The notes beneath the pieces are model-generated. The model did not search any database and was not told the DNA's origin. It saw only the letters and a program-made list of their open reading frames with translations. Both the position numbers and the translations under genes were made by a program. A stretch of 64,000 nucleotides of DNA from Deinandra increscens subsp. villosa (lineage: Eukaryota > Streptophyta > Magnoliopsida > Asterales > Asteraceae): contig JBCNJP010000017.1 of NCBI GenBank assembly GCA_039602395.1, forward strand, positions 87,061,160 to 87,125,159, read 5' to 3'. Positions 21,550 to 32,762 of this stretch are shown piece after piece. Position 1 is the stretch's first letter, and each line of letters starts with the position of its first letter.

Positions 21550-24392
21550 TCATTTTTTTATCAGAACCAGAATCAGATTCAACCGGCGTACTAGGTTTAG
21601 ATCATGACAACTTACGAGTTGATTTGATCTTTGGAGACCAGGGTTCATAAAAAATTCGACCTTTGTTATCCACATATTTGGTAGTGTTGTGGATATATGC
21701 AGTCGTCGGACAATCAGCAGCAAGATGTCCTGGTTGACGACATACATAACAAAGTCGTTCTCAAAAAATGTTTGAAAAATTCTTTGAATTTTGAAAACCA
21801 GATTAATGTTCAGAATCAAAAGTATCAAAGAAATCATCAGAAGAATCATACCTAGGAGATGGACTCCTTGAAGATGATGACCTTCCAGAATAATAAGATT
21901 GTTCTTTCATTGGAGGTGATTTCTTTGGAACTTTAACTTTTGAATTCTGCTTTGCAATTTCAGGCTTCTTTGTTTGAACTGGTGCTTCCTTCACTTCGTA
22001 AACCAAACCTTTGTGCTTTATACCTGAAGGTTTTGATGAACTTGAAGAACCAGAAGCTTCTCTCGCCTTAGCTTAACTAGTGAATTTTGCTTTGATATCT
22101 TTCAGCTTGTTCTTCTTCACCAGACTTTTTATTCGTCAGTTCTAGATGAAGAACTTGAAGCAACCTTATCAAACACTTTTTCATTTTCTAGAAAAAACAG
22201 ACTTTGAGGTAAATTTTGGAGCATCACCCAAAGGTTTTTCTTTCTTCTTAGACTTTGATGTCTTCTTCTTGGGTGGAGTGGCTAATTTTGAATAATCATG
22301 CAATTCACCTTTAGGATCAAGCGGAGCAGATGTTACCTCAATCAGATCCACTGGTTGAGGAACCATTTGAATATCATCCTTTGTAGAATTCTCCTCACTC
22401 TTATCCTGTTTCTATAGAAAATTCAGCAATGTCGGTGACAAATTGCAATTCTATACTTATCGTTTTAACTCCAAAATCTCCAGTTGTAATTCATTAATCT
22501 TCTGTTGAGCCTCAAACACTTCCTTTTGTGACTTGATGAATTTTGCATTGAGATCATCATATTCATAAGCTTGTAGTTTCCTGATCTCACAATCAGCAAA
22601 TAACTCCTCAAGCACACTTTTTCTCTTCTTTTTATAAATCACAACATCTTTAGTTAACACTTCATTCTTGTCACAATAAAGAAAATTTTCATCTTGAAAC
22701 ATAGAAATTTTGTTTTGAAGCATTTCAACAGTTGCAGCAGTCTCAACAATAAGAGCATTAGCCTTTTCATACTTTTGTTGAATCAGATAACTCTTCTCAA
22801 ATAGGTTCTCAAAATCTTGAGCTGCATCTAACGCTTCAGCGTTGGCTTTCTCACATTCTTCAGCCAATTGAGTCTTTTATTTCAAAACATTTTCATGCAC
22901 ATGAACCAATTCATAATGCTTCTTTTGAAGATCATTCAATTCTTTCTTAAGATCAACAATCTCATTAGTTAACAATTTAGATATTTCCTCAAAAAATTCA
23001 AACTTGTTACGCAGTTTTACACATTCAATACATATTGATTCTTCAACTTTAACTTCGTTAATCATCGATATTGTTGAAGTAGAGTCAGAATCAGTCAGAA
23101 TGCTATCATCATCAACATGATGAGCAGTCAAGGCAATTGTAAATGGAGCAATTTTCCTTTTAGCCTCAGAATCTGCATTCCAGGCAAATTCATTTGGATG
23201 CCAATACACCTCATTTGAACCCTCATCAAAAGAATAAGCTTTTACTACAATCTTTGAATTGTCACTTGGTGAATGAAAAACCATATGAGCATGTTGACCA
23301 GACTTCAGCTTATTTTCAATTGAACTTAGACATTCTCTTGCAAAGTGACCATATATAGAACACTTATAACACCTAACCTTAGATTTGTCCAATCCAATTT
23401 TACCATCCTGATTCAACCTTTTCTTGCCAGTTCTGTTGAAAAATTTCCTCGTTCATCGAACTAACATAGCATATTGCCAGTTCAAATCCATCACTTCCAA
23501 AGGATCATAATCAATCTGATCGTAATATTCATTTGCCAGCTCAGCATTATTAACAACACCAGTAATAACCCTGAAATATGAAGATACCAATGTAGACATT
23601 GAAGCATTATAATCATCGGTGGTTTGAGCAGATAATGCATTTTGAGTTGAAGAACTCAGAACAAAAACATTGCAACCAGGAGAATAACAAGGAGTTTCAG
23701 ATTTACCTGCAATGAATGCTGTAGGAGGTGCAGAATTAAGAATATTAGATTTCCAGCATTCATGGTAGAATCATTATCACCAAAATACACAGCAGGATTC
23801 TGAATTTGTGTAGGAAGTGATTTGTTCACCATCAACTCCATATCTCTAGCTTGAATTCTTTGAATTAAATCATTGAAAGATAATCCCTGATATTCTTTAT
23901 CATGAATGATCATCATCACGTTATTCTCCCATTTCTCTGGCAAAGCCTCCCAAATCTTTTCTTTCATATCTGCTTCTTCTTTTGTAAGACTCGCCAAACG
24001 CATTTCACTCATTAAATGAGCGAATCTTGCAATCAGATTTGGAATTGATTCTTTTTGATAATGTTTGAAACTATCAAATTCCGTCTTTAAAACTTTCTGA
24101 CGACTTTTCTTATATTGGTCATTGCCTTCACATCTCTTTTCTAGTGCATCCCACAAACTCTTTGAAGTATAGTTACCAGAAAATTGATGAAAAAACTCTT
24201 TAGGCAAAGCCATCGCCAAAGTACCGTAAGGTTTCTTTTCAGCTTGATAAGCTTTCTTTTGTTCAGATGACATCTTTCTTTGAAGAATGGGTTCACCAGT
24301 TTCATCCTTAGGATAAACATATTGATCAGTAAACGCCAACCACATGTCAATGTCATTTGTATCAACGTAAGCTTCAAATCGTTTAACCCAAC
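21550..24392 (-). pseudogene. gag of copia element E, main part
   Basis: Continues the gag frame interrupted by the Tat element. The UBN2-like gag domain is at 24392-23700 (SLWDALEKRCEGN, MSEMRLASLTKEE, ALPEKWEN). A frameshift follows near 23750. A CCHC knuckle (CYKCSIYGHFAREC) lies at about 23370-23330. Coiled-coil-like segments cover 23100-22460. A lysine-rich stretch is at 22366-22181. A second CCHC knuckle (CYVCRQPGHLAADC) is at about 21750-21708. Several stops separate the pieces. Two zinc knuckles flanking a coiled coil make this gag unusually long; copia J has the same plan. No protease D-S/T-G motif follows. Confidence 0.8.
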
Positions 24393-25221
24393 TGTTTTGG
24401 TCAAAAACTGCCTAAGCAATTAGTTGATCAAACTTTGTATGTGAGGTAGCGTGTTTGATGTAAATTAAGATGAAAATGTAATTGCTATGATAGACACGAG
24501 GATGTAACGAGGGAAAATCCAAGTATCCTTGAGTATCCTCAAGGAGCCTGGCAAAAAACCTCGGGGGCCGGTTCAAAGTACCTGCCTCCTAAAACTTTTA
24601 TATAATCGAAAGTACTGGTTACAAAGTAAATGAGCTCGAATTCTAAGTGTTGCAGAGAATTGTAATCGTAAAGATGTGTGTGTGTGTTGAATGAATGACC
24701 TAGAGCTATGTTTAAATAGGCAAAAATGCATTAACTAACTAGGCTAAAAACTAGGGATTGAGTCTTCAAGTCTTTGTGAACGTTGGAGTCAGTTACAACA
24801 CGTCCCATAAAGCCTTGACCGAGTCTTTAGCCATCATTTACACGTCCCTTAATACCCGCAATCAATTAAGACACGTGGACAATTGTAACGGTTAATCGAT
24901 AACTGTAGTTCAGGATCCTTTGAGCTTCTGGCGAGCATCCTGAAATAATATAACCAACTGTCCTATATTTTAGGGATTCTCCCAACTGAGCCAATATGAA
25001 CGTTGTGGACCACTTAGTCCACGTTCTATATCATTTGTCCGAGTCTTTAGGCTTGTCTACACGTTTCTTTGACCCTGCAATTAATAAGACACATGGGAAA
25101 AACAAACGGGTTAGTTGATAACTGTAATTCAGGATGCTCGAACCTGCCAGGATCCTGAACTTGCATAAGGATACCAAACCATTTGAGCTGCCGCCAGGAT
25201 CCCGGATTATCAGCCCTAACA
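24393..25221 (-). mobile_element. 3' LTR of the Tat element (left on + strand)
   Basis: 829 bp, TGTTTTGG to CCCTAACA. CAGGATCCT-type words recur in its U3 (about 24910-25205). The complement of a polypurine tract (TTGCCCCTG) follows at 25223-25231. Confidence 0.95.
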
Positions 25222-26677
25222 ATTGCCCCTGAATTTTAACAGTTGTCGACCAAGAAGACGGCTGTAAAAATTCAAACTCAACGTCATCTCTTGAAATAAT
25301 TACCAAGGTGACTCGTTAGCTCCTGATTTGATAGCAACGCAACTTCTCATGTGATTTCCCCATAAATAACTCCAAGTTGTTGTCTTCCCCATACATCAGT
25401 CGGAACCCTGTCGATTGCTCTTTTTGTATTTCCTGCATATATATGACTTAGTAGCATTTTGATCATCATGGTGTGCCGTGTATGCTTTTAATTATTTTGA
25501 AAAATGTTAGAATGAGGATCCTTCAGGATGCTCAGCATAGTTTAGTTTAAAAACTCAAAAGTTTATTAAAATTTTGTCAATGTTAACAAACCATGATGCC
25601 ATCTAATACTTAGTAATAAAAATACGTATTAAACGCAGTATCAATATAACCTGTTTGAGAATACTCCAACCGTAGAGGTAGTCAGGATCTCTAAGGATCC
25701 TTAGGAATCCTTAAGATAGACTTGATGAAATTCCGATTTTAAGGCATAAAATACCTTAAAAACCTTGAGCACTTGTGAATAAGTTAAACTGGGGTCAAGC
25801 CCAATCTTGAGAGACACAAGTGTGTCTAAGCCTTAACTAATGCGAGAGCATCAACAACCTTTGCTAACCTGAGGACAAGCTCATAGATACTTGGGACTAA
25901 GCCAACTGGGGTCAAGCCCGAAACTTGAGAGACACAAGTGTGTCTAAGCCTTAATTAATGCGAGAGCATCAACAACCTTTGCTAACCTGAGGACAAGCTC
26001 ATAGATACTTGGGACTAAGCCAACTGGGGTCAAGCCCAAAAACTTGAGAGACACGAAAGTGCCTAGACCTTAGTTAATGTGAGAACATTAAAAACCTGTG
26101 TTATTCTGAGGACAAGCTCAAAAATACTTGGGACTAAGCCAACTGGGGTCAAGCCCAAAATCTTGAGAGACACGAATGTGCCTAAACCTTGGTTGACATG
26201 AAAATGCCAAAAACCTTAGAATCTTTTCGAGATGACACGTCTGCCACCCATTTTGAAGTGCACTCTATGGCCAACAGTGATGAAATTATCAGCCACCCTT
26301 AGATGGACTGGTCGCACCACCTTGAACCACAGGCCACCATCATGCGCTCCTGGCGAGGGTCTTGCGCTCCTGGCGATTCCCATTAGTGAACGAGAAGGTG
26401 AAAACCTCCTAAACCTTTTGACAGCATTCAGAATGCTTTAGACTTAGAAGAGGTGATCAGCCTCTAGCTTATGGTAGGACGCTCGGAGCACCTACAAAAC
26501 ACTTCAAGGCTCGGTGAGGGGTGGGTGTTAGTTTTGCTAACACCCCTCCGATGCCTAAGTCAGTACACATTCCACAAAGATAATAATGTGAAAATGAAAT
26601 AAAGGTAAAAATCATACCTGAAGTTCTCGAAGTTTGGATAAGGATTCTCTGATATGCTCAAAGGGTCCAAAGAGAAC
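25222..26677 (-). other. 3' untranslated region of the Tat element
   Basis: Between the pol stop and the polypurine tract. Non-coding, with scattered AGGATCCT words and a four-copy tandem repeat (25787-26219). Confidence 0.8.
25787..26219. repeat. About 118-bp tandem repeat, roughly 3.6 copies
   Basis: Copies start AACTGGGGTCAAGCCC at 25787, 25904, 26022 and 26141 (periods 117, 118, 119). The first two are nearly identical and the last two more diverged. Confidence 0.95.
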
Positions 26678-29314
26678 TTACATAAAATATAACTTCAGAT
26701 GAATTGCATTCCAAGCTCTTGGGAGCAGCTCACCTTCCACGGTAGCTAGCCTGTATGCTCCTTTTCCAGCTTCTGAATCCACCAGGTAGGGTCCTTCCCA
26801 TTTAGGCGCGAGTTTCCCATGTGCCGGATTGGTTGTATTTTGAAAAGCTTTCCTGAGTACCAGATCTCCTACTTGAAATCTTCTGATTCTGAGATTCCTG
26901 TTATAAGATTTGGCTATCTTTTTCTGGTATGCTGCCATCCTAAATTTTGCGAGGTCTCTGATTTCTTCAATTGTTTCAAGATCTTCAAGGAGCTCTTGCT
27001 TGTTTGCTTCAAAATCCCGGCAGCTTTTTCTCGCAGTTGGCATCACCATCTCAGTAGGAATTACAGCTTCGGATCCAAACACTAAGGAAAATGGTGTTCG
27101 ACCAGTAGCATTCTTGGAGGTCGTTCTGTCAGCCCATAATACGAAAGGCAGCTCTTCAGCCCATTTTCCCTTCTTGTCTCCTAGCTTCTTCTTGAGGTTA
27201 TTGATGATAATCTTATTGCTCGATTCTGCTTGGCCGTTAGCTTGTGGATGTATGGGAGTTGAAGTTACCATCTTGATGCCCCATGCCTCACAAAAACTTG
27301 TTGTCCTTTTTCCAATAAATTGAGATCCATTGTCGCACACTATTTCTGATGGAATTCCAAATCTTGTCAAGATATTCCTTTTGATAAAGGAAATTACCTC
27401 CTTTTCTCTAACTTGAACAAAAGCTTCGGCTTCAATCCACTTAGAGAAGTAGTCTGTCATAGCCAGCATGAAGACTTTTCCTCCAGGTGCTACAGGCAGC
27501 TTACCAACTATATCCATTCCCCATTTCATGAACGGCCATGGAGATGATATTGAATGGAGCGGCTCAGCAGGCTGATGGAGGATGTTGCCGTGCCGCTGAC
27601 ATGCATCACACTTCTGAACAAAGGCCATAGCATCCTTCTTCATGGTGGGCCAGTAGTATCCTGTTCTTAATACTTTTGAATATAGTGATCTGCCCCCAGT
27701 GTGATTGCCACAATCACCTTCATGAATATCCTGAAGTACCGCATGTGCTTCAGGCTGCTCGAGGCATCTCAAGTATGGTCCTGCAAGAGATTTCTTGTAT
27801 AAGATACCATTTATTATTGAATATGGAATTACCTTTGTTCGGAAGAGTCTAGAGTTCTCGTTTTTTGGGATTTCTCCTTCTTGGATAAATCTCCTAATAG
27901 GGTAAGTCCAGGATTCTTGAGGATCCTGGGAGTCTGTCATTTCTTGATCTTTATCTGTTGTAACATCATTAACTTCTTGTTCTTCAATTGCTGGTGTCAG
28001 GATGTGAGTTATGGGAATCTTGACACCTTCTGGGATCCTTAAAGATGATGCTAAATTTGCCAAAGCATCAGCCTCTGCGTTTTCTTCTCTGGGTACCTGT
28101 GATATGCTGCAATTTTCAAAAGATAATGCTAATTGTTTTACAAGGTCCAGATATTTGGTTAGCCTTTCGCCTTTCACTGCATAGGATCCATTAAATTGGT
28201 TAGTTAATAACAAGGAGTCAATAAAAACTTGAATGTGTTGGATATCCATATCTTTAGCGAGTTGTAATCCTGCAATTAAAGCTTCGTATTCGGCTTCATT
28301 ATTAGTAGCCTTGAATTCACAGTGGATAGATAGAGGGATAATGTCCCCCTGTGGCGATTTCAGTAGCGCACCCAATCCTGTACCTCTAACATTAGATGCT
28401 CCATCTGTATACAAGACCCAGCTGCCTGAAGCTTCTTCGAGCTGCTTGACTTCTAGTTCAACTTCTGGCAGTATGTCGCTGCTGAAATCAGCCACAAAGT
28501 CTGCTAAGGCCTGTGACTTGATCGCTGTTCTTGGTTCATATATGATGTCATAGGCACTTAATTTAACTGCCCATTTCGCCATTCTTCCAGACATCTCTGG
28601 CTTTCTTAGGACACACTTAATAGGATAGTTAGTTTTCACATAAATAACATGAGTTTCAAAATAATGCCTTAACTTTTGAGAAGCCATAACAAGGGCTAAA
28701 ATTAATTTTTCTAAATAAGAATACCTGGTTTCAGCATCTAGCAATGTTTTGCTTACATAGTATACTGGATGCTGCTGCCCCTCATGATCCTTCACAAGCA
28801 CAGCACTTACTGAGTTGCCTGAAACTGCTAGATAGAGAGACAGTGGCTCGCCTTTAACTGGTTGCATCAGAAGCGGAGCGGATGACAGATATTCTTTCAA
28901 GGAGCTCAGAGCTGCTTCATGCTTCTCACCCCATTCAAACTTTTTGTTTTTCTTCAATATGTCATAGAATTCTTTGCTCTTTTCGGAAGATCTTGATATG
29001 AATCTGTTAAGTGCTGCTACTCTTCCAGTCAATCTTTGAACTTCTTTAACATTTGTTGGAGACTTCAAGTTTATAATAGCTTGTATCTGCTCGGGGCTGG
29101 CTTCAATTCCCCTTTCAGTAACCATAAAGCCTAAAAACTTGCCGGCTCTTACTCCGAAATGGCACTTAGAAGGATTCAATTTCATGTTGAATTGGTCCAG
29201 GATATCAAAAGCAGCTTCAAGATCTCTAGGGTGGTCCTTCGCTTTTTTCGATTTCACCACCATATCATCGATGTATACTTCCATGGTGTCCCCCAGCTTG
29301 TCTTTAAACATCAT
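26678..29314 (-). CDS. Tat pol, C-terminal segment (RT end, RNase H, aRNase H, integrase)
   Basis: An open frame of 878 codons. Residues 1-25 hold the RT active site (YIDDMVV). Residues about 140-280 are the first RNase H-like domain (LYLAVS, VYYVSKTL, ADFVADF). Residues about 293-425 are a second, archaeal-type RNase H (LYTDGASN, NNEAEYEAL, ADALANLASS). Integrase begins with an H/C zinc-binding block (GNHTGG, CDACQRHGN, about 530-573) and has a catalytic triad in which the second D (CDNGSQF) and the E (NGQAESSN) are 35 residues apart. The C-terminal part (RRFQVGDLVLRK) resembles the usual gypsy integrase tail. The domain set looks catalytically complete; the frame lacks its own start because a TGA upstream separates it from the RT N-terminus. 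Confidence 0.93.
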   Translation of the reverse strand: MMFKDKLGDTMEVYIDDMVVKSKKAKDHPRDLEAAFDILDQFNMKLNPSKCHFGVRAGKFLGFMVTERGIEASPEQIQAIINLKSPTNVKEVQRLTGRVAALNRFISRSSEKSKEFYDILKKNKKFEWGEKHEAALSSLKEYLSSAPLLMQPVKGEPLSLYLAVSGNSVSAVLVKDHEGQQHPVYYVSKTLLDAETRYSYLEKLILALVMASQKLRHYFETHVIYVKTNYPIKCVLRKPEMSGRMAKWAVKLSAYDIIYEPRTAIKSQALADFVADFSSDILPEVELEVKQLEEASGSWVLYTDGASNVRGTGLGALLKSPQGDIIPLSIHCEFKATNNEAEYEALIAGLQLAKDMDIQHIQVFIDSLLLTNQFNGSYAVKGERLTKYLDLVKQLALSFENCSISQVPREENAEADALANLASSLRIPEGVKIPITHILTPAIEEQEVNDVTTDKDQEMTDSQDPQESWTYPIRRFIQEGEIPKNENSRLFRTKVIPYSIINGILYKKSLAGPYLRCLEQPEAHAVLQDIHEGDCGNHTGGRSLYSKVLRTGYYWPTMKKDAMAFVQKCDACQRHGNILHQPAEPLHSISSPWPFMKWGMDIVGKLPVAPGGKVFMLAMTDYFSKWIEAEAFVQVREKEVISFIKRNILTRFGIPSEIVCDNGSQFIGKRTTSFCEAWGIKMVTSTPIHPQANGQAESSNKIIINNLKKKLGDKKGKWAEELPFVLWADRTTSKNATGRTPFSLVFGSEAVIPTEMVMPTARKSCRDFEANKQELLEDLETIEEIRDLAKFRMAAYQKKIAKSYNRNLRIRRFQVGDLVLRKAFQNTTNPAHGKLAPKWEGPYLVDSEAGKGAYRLATVEGELLPRAWNAIHLKLYFM

Positions 29315-29347
29315 GTTGACTAGCCTTTGGTATGTAGCACCTGCATT

Positions 29348-29950
29348 TCATAAACCAAAAGGCATTGCAATATAACAATAAATACCTGTGGGAGTCATGA
29401 AGGCCGTGTCTTCCTGCTCTGATGGTTCCATTTGAATTTGTTGAAAGCCCGAAGATGCATCCATAAAAGTCAACATCTCATGCCCGGCAGTCGCGTCCAC
29501 CATAGAATCAATATGTGGTAGAGGGAATGGGTCTTTTGGACAGGCCTTGTTTAGGTCTGTGTAGTCTACACATACCCTCCACTTACCATTCTTCTTTTGG
29601 ACTACCACCACATTAGCCAACCAGCGAGGATATTTGACTTCTCTGATCATTCTTGATTTGAGCAGCCTGTCAACTTCCTCTTGGATTATGATGTTTCTCT
29701 CAGGAGCGAACTTTCTTCTCTTCTGATGTATTGGCCTGAAAGATTCATCTATACCAAGTTTATGAGTAATAATATCTTTGGATATACCTGTCATGTCTTC
29801 ATGTTTCCATGCAAATGTTGTGACTCTGGATTTTAAGAGGCTCACGAGCTGCTCCTCAGTATCCTCAGGAATATTTGTTCCTACCAGCACTTTGATTTCA
29901 GGATCTTCAGGATTGAGTTGAACTTCTTTGGTCTCCAATTCCTTTGTCAT
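29348..29950 (-). CDS. Tat pol, N-terminal RT segment
   Basis: A 200-codon open frame with the first RT blocks (RRKFAPERN, WRVCVDYTDLNKACPKD, FMDASSGFQQI, AMPFGL). It ends in TGA just after AMPFGL, inside the RT domain; the same frame continues as the following pol segment, so this is a nonsense codon. Upstream the frame is open for ten codons back to the TAG at 29981-29983. The ATG at 29950 need not be a real start, since RT is normally made as part of a gag-pol fusion. Confidence 0.9.
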   Translation of the reverse strand: MTKELETKEVQLNPEDPEIKVLVGTNIPEDTEEQLVSLLKSRVTTFAWKHEDMTGISKDIITHKLGIDESFRPIHQKRRKFAPERNIIIQEEVDRLLKSRMIREVKYPRWLANVVVVQKKNGKWRVCVDYTDLNKACPKDPFPLPHIDSMVDATAGHEMLTFMDASSGFQQIQMEPSEQEDTAFMTPTGIYCYIAMPFGL

Positions 29951-29980
29951 CTGAACTCTTCGTGCTGGTTTCTTTAATTG

Positions 29981-31237
29981 CTATGCTGGCTTTGACTTGA
30001 TAGTGTTCTTCATAGCAGAAGTGTAGCAGTCTTTGGCTTCTTGTTGATCACTTAGTATTCTTACAACTCCCCAAGGTGTGGGAAGCTTCACACATTGATG
30101 ATAGGTAGATGGAACTGCTTTCATGTCATGGATCCATGGCCTTCCCAAGATTACATTGCAACAAGGCAGGGAATCAATAACGCAGAATTTCTGCATGGAA
30201 TTGACTCCTTCTACGTAAACAGGAAGTCTGATGTCTCCAACCGTATGCTTGGTTTCTCCGCTAAATCCTATTAGTACTGAGGATCTTGGAATTATCTCTT
30301 CTTCGGGAATGCTCATCTTCTTAAGCACGTCCAATTGAATAATGTTGACTGAACTGCCATTGTCTATCAGGATCCTGCGAACATAATGGTTAGCAATACA
30401 TAATGTAATTACCAGACTGTCATGATGAGGATCCTGGATGTCCTGTTTATCAGTTTCGTCAAAAGAAATGACTTTGTCTTCAGTCAATATTGCATTCTTC
30501 TTTGGTCGACTGCCTTGATCCATTTTAGCCTCCTTGGCATGTCTTTTTGCTGATGAGAAAGAGGCTCCACATATGTCAGATCCTCCGGAGATGAAGTTGA
30601 TCACTTTGGCATCTGCTGGTGGTGATTGCGCTCTTTTGGGCAGCTCAGCAGCTTCTTGAGTTTTACTCTTTTTTCTGCCGAACAATTCTTTGAGATGCCC
30701 CTTGCTGAGCAGGTAACTGATTTCTTTTCGAAGTGCTATGCAATCATCTGTTAAGTGCCCAAAGTCTTCGTGGTAGGCACACCATTTAGACTTATCTTTC
30801 CATGATCCTTGTTTATCCGATTTTCTTGGCCACCTGGCTTTATCACCTAGATCCTGCAAGGCACATAACAAACCACTTGTGTCAACCGAAAAGCAATAAT
30901 CAGATACCTTTGGGAAGTTCTCTTCGTCGTCTTCCTCTTCCACTTCGTTGACCCTTGGATTATCATTACGATAATAGGGTTTGTTTCTTTGTTGTTTTCC
31001 GGGAGAGTTTGTCCTTCTGCCCGACGTTTCTTCACCTTTTTTTTGGATCTTCTTATCGTCTTCCAACCTGATGAACCTCAGTGCCCTTGTTCTGACTTCA
31101 TCAAGGTTCCTGCAAGGAGTCATAACCAAATCATCATAAAATCGGGAATCCCCTCTAATCCCCATTTTGAAGGCTTCTACAGTAGCAGCCATATCCAAGT
31201 TAGGGATATCTAGAGCTTCTCGACCAAATCTGGCCAC
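29981..31237 (-). CDS. Tat gag C-terminus and protease
   Basis: 418 codons open. Residues about 1-80 finish the retrotransposon gag domain (ALDIPNLDMAATVEAFKMGI). A zinc-binding C-x2-H-x4-H-x4-C motif (CAYHEDFGHLTDDC) lies near residue 158. An aspartic protease with the active-site D-N-G-S (LIDNGSSVNI) is near residue 292, followed by the GRPW flap region (VILGRPWIHDM). The frame ends in TAG with CAATTA after it, in frame with pol. The 5' end joins the previous gag frame through a frameshift near 31285. Confidence 0.9.
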   Translation of the reverse strand: MARFGREALDIPNLDMAATVEAFKMGIRGDSRFYDDLVMTPCRNLDEVRTRALRFIRLEDDKKIQKKGEETSGRRTNSPGKQQRNKPYYRNDNPRVNEVEEEDDEENFPKVSDYCFSVDTSGLLCALQDLGDKARWPRKSDKQGSWKDKSKWCAYHEDFGHLTDDCIALRKEISYLLSKGHLKELFGRKKSKTQEAAELPKRAQSPPADAKVINFISGGSDICGASFSSAKRHAKEAKMDQGSRPKKNAILTEDKVISFDETDKQDIQDPHHDSLVITLCIANHYVRRILIDNGSSVNIIQLDVLKKMSIPEEEIIPRSSVLIGFSGETKHTVGDIRLPVYVEGVNSMQKFCVIDSLPCCNVILGRPWIHDMKAVPSTYHQCVKLPTPWGVVRILSDQQEAKDCYTSAMKNTIKSKPA

Positions 31238-31245
31238 ATAATCCC

Positions 31246-32688
31246 TTAGGGATTCACTGGCTTCTGAACTATCCTGTACAAATCACCAGTGAGCTTCTCA
31301 AAGCTCCTGCTGCAAGAAAACTGGTTATTAAACAAGTTAACCAAGTGGGGAAAAGAAGTAATAGTGTTAGGAGGAATACTGAGTAGCCATTTCAAGGCTG
31401 GTCCTGTCAATGTTGAACCAAATCCCTTGCATAAGCAAGCTTCTTTGATGTTTGCAGGAATGGGGTTGATCTCCATTCGCTCCCTGTATTGTGCCACGTG
31501 CTCCTCAGGATCTGTGGTTCCATCGTAGAGTTTCATATTGGGGGTCTGAAATCTTTTCGGTATCTCTACGTCACAGATGGGCCATGCAAATCTGGAAATC
31601 CTGTGGCTGCCCGCTGGCACTTCAGGAATTGGACGAATAACACCAGGAACACTTGAGATCATGTCTTTCAACCTCTGAAGTTCCCTGGCGATGACGGGGT
31701 CAATACCTGCATCCTGCACAATTCCTTGGTTAGGGTTAGTATAATAATTATCAAAATTGTTACCAGCCCTGGAAGTTTGTAGAGGGATTTGAGGTTCATA
31801 TCCAGTATCTCTAACGACGGTTGGCTCAGTTGTAGTCTCCACTTGCATGGGGATGAAGTCTCCCTCATGCATCTCCTGAGATGAACCTGGGAACGTGCCT
31901 GCAGAGACAGTAGGGTTAGAAAATAAGGATCCTTGAGGATCCTGAGCAGCTCGGAAGCGGCTCCGGTATGGTTGGAATGGCTATGATGAGGATCCCTGTG
32001 GCATCTGTGGAGTAGGCATTGCTGATTGCTGACTCCAAGGCTCATGTAGGTTTGTTGCCGCGAATTGTTGTGGTCGAGATGCGGATTGATGCATTGAGAC
32101 TGCTGGCACCCGATGGTTTAAAAACCCGGCCGGTTGCTGACTTGAGCATCTCGGCGGCTGCTGACTTCCATATTCGCTGTAGTAAGATTCTGGGGGTTGC
32201 TCAGAGTAGAATCCAGAGTATTCCAGATCCATCGTCCTGGAATTCTTCTGATGCTGAGTGCCTGAGGATCCTGCAGTGGTAACTGTTGCAATACCTGACT
32301 TTTGAACAGTAGAGGGATTTACTTTCTGTTTCGGCTGCTCCGATATTTCCGGAGAGTTAAACCCGAATGATTTTGGGATCAAAGGGCTGATTTCCTCTAC
32401 TGGTTTCTTCGATTTCTTCAATTCCATGATCTCCTTCATCATTCTCTCGTTGGTTTTGCTTTGTTCATCCGCACGGGCCTTCATCTGCCTGATCAAAACA
32501 TAGAGATCATCATTAGAAATAGCAGAGTTAGTGGACGTACCTTGAGAACCAGTAAAAGTAGGGTATTCCGTTCTTTTAGCATCAGTATCAGTTGCTTTCT
32601 TCGTCATTGGGGGAAGACCGGTGCTCACAGTCGGTTTAGTGGACGAAACAGATTTCGAAGTAATCTTTGGTTGAGTCGACATTTTCAA
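31246..32688 (-). pseudogene. Tat gag N-terminal region, interrupted
   Basis: Starts MKMSTQPK or, two codons in, MSTQPK, a short distance after the primer site. The first 235 codons are serine-, glutamine- and proline-rich, with a short helical stretch (residues 60-95), and end in TAG at 31981-31983. The same frame then runs on as the conserved gag domain (FAWPICDVEIPKRFQTPNMK, YDGTTDPEEH, LKWLLSIPPNTI, FNNQFSCSR) to a frameshift near 31285. Related Tat gag proteins have this plan: a variable low-complexity N-terminus followed by the retrotransposon gag domain. Confidence 0.85.
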
Positions 32689-32742
32689 GAATTGGTTATG
32701 GGAAGAAGATCAAGGCTTTTAATCGAATTCAAACACCGTTTG

Positions 32743-32759
32743 CCCCACGGTGGGCGCCA
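32743..32759 (-). promoter_or_regulatory. Primer binding site of the Tat element
   Basis: The minus strand reads TGGCGCCCACCGTGGGG, starting 3 bp from the LTR end. The TGGCGCC core matches the tRNA-Asp 3' end; the middle does not, so the exact primer tRNA is uncertain. Confidence 0.7.
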
Positions 32760-32762
32760 AAT

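Noticed and set aside
26910..27323. 137-codon plus-strand frame
   Set aside because: Antisense to the Tat integrase; no independent support.
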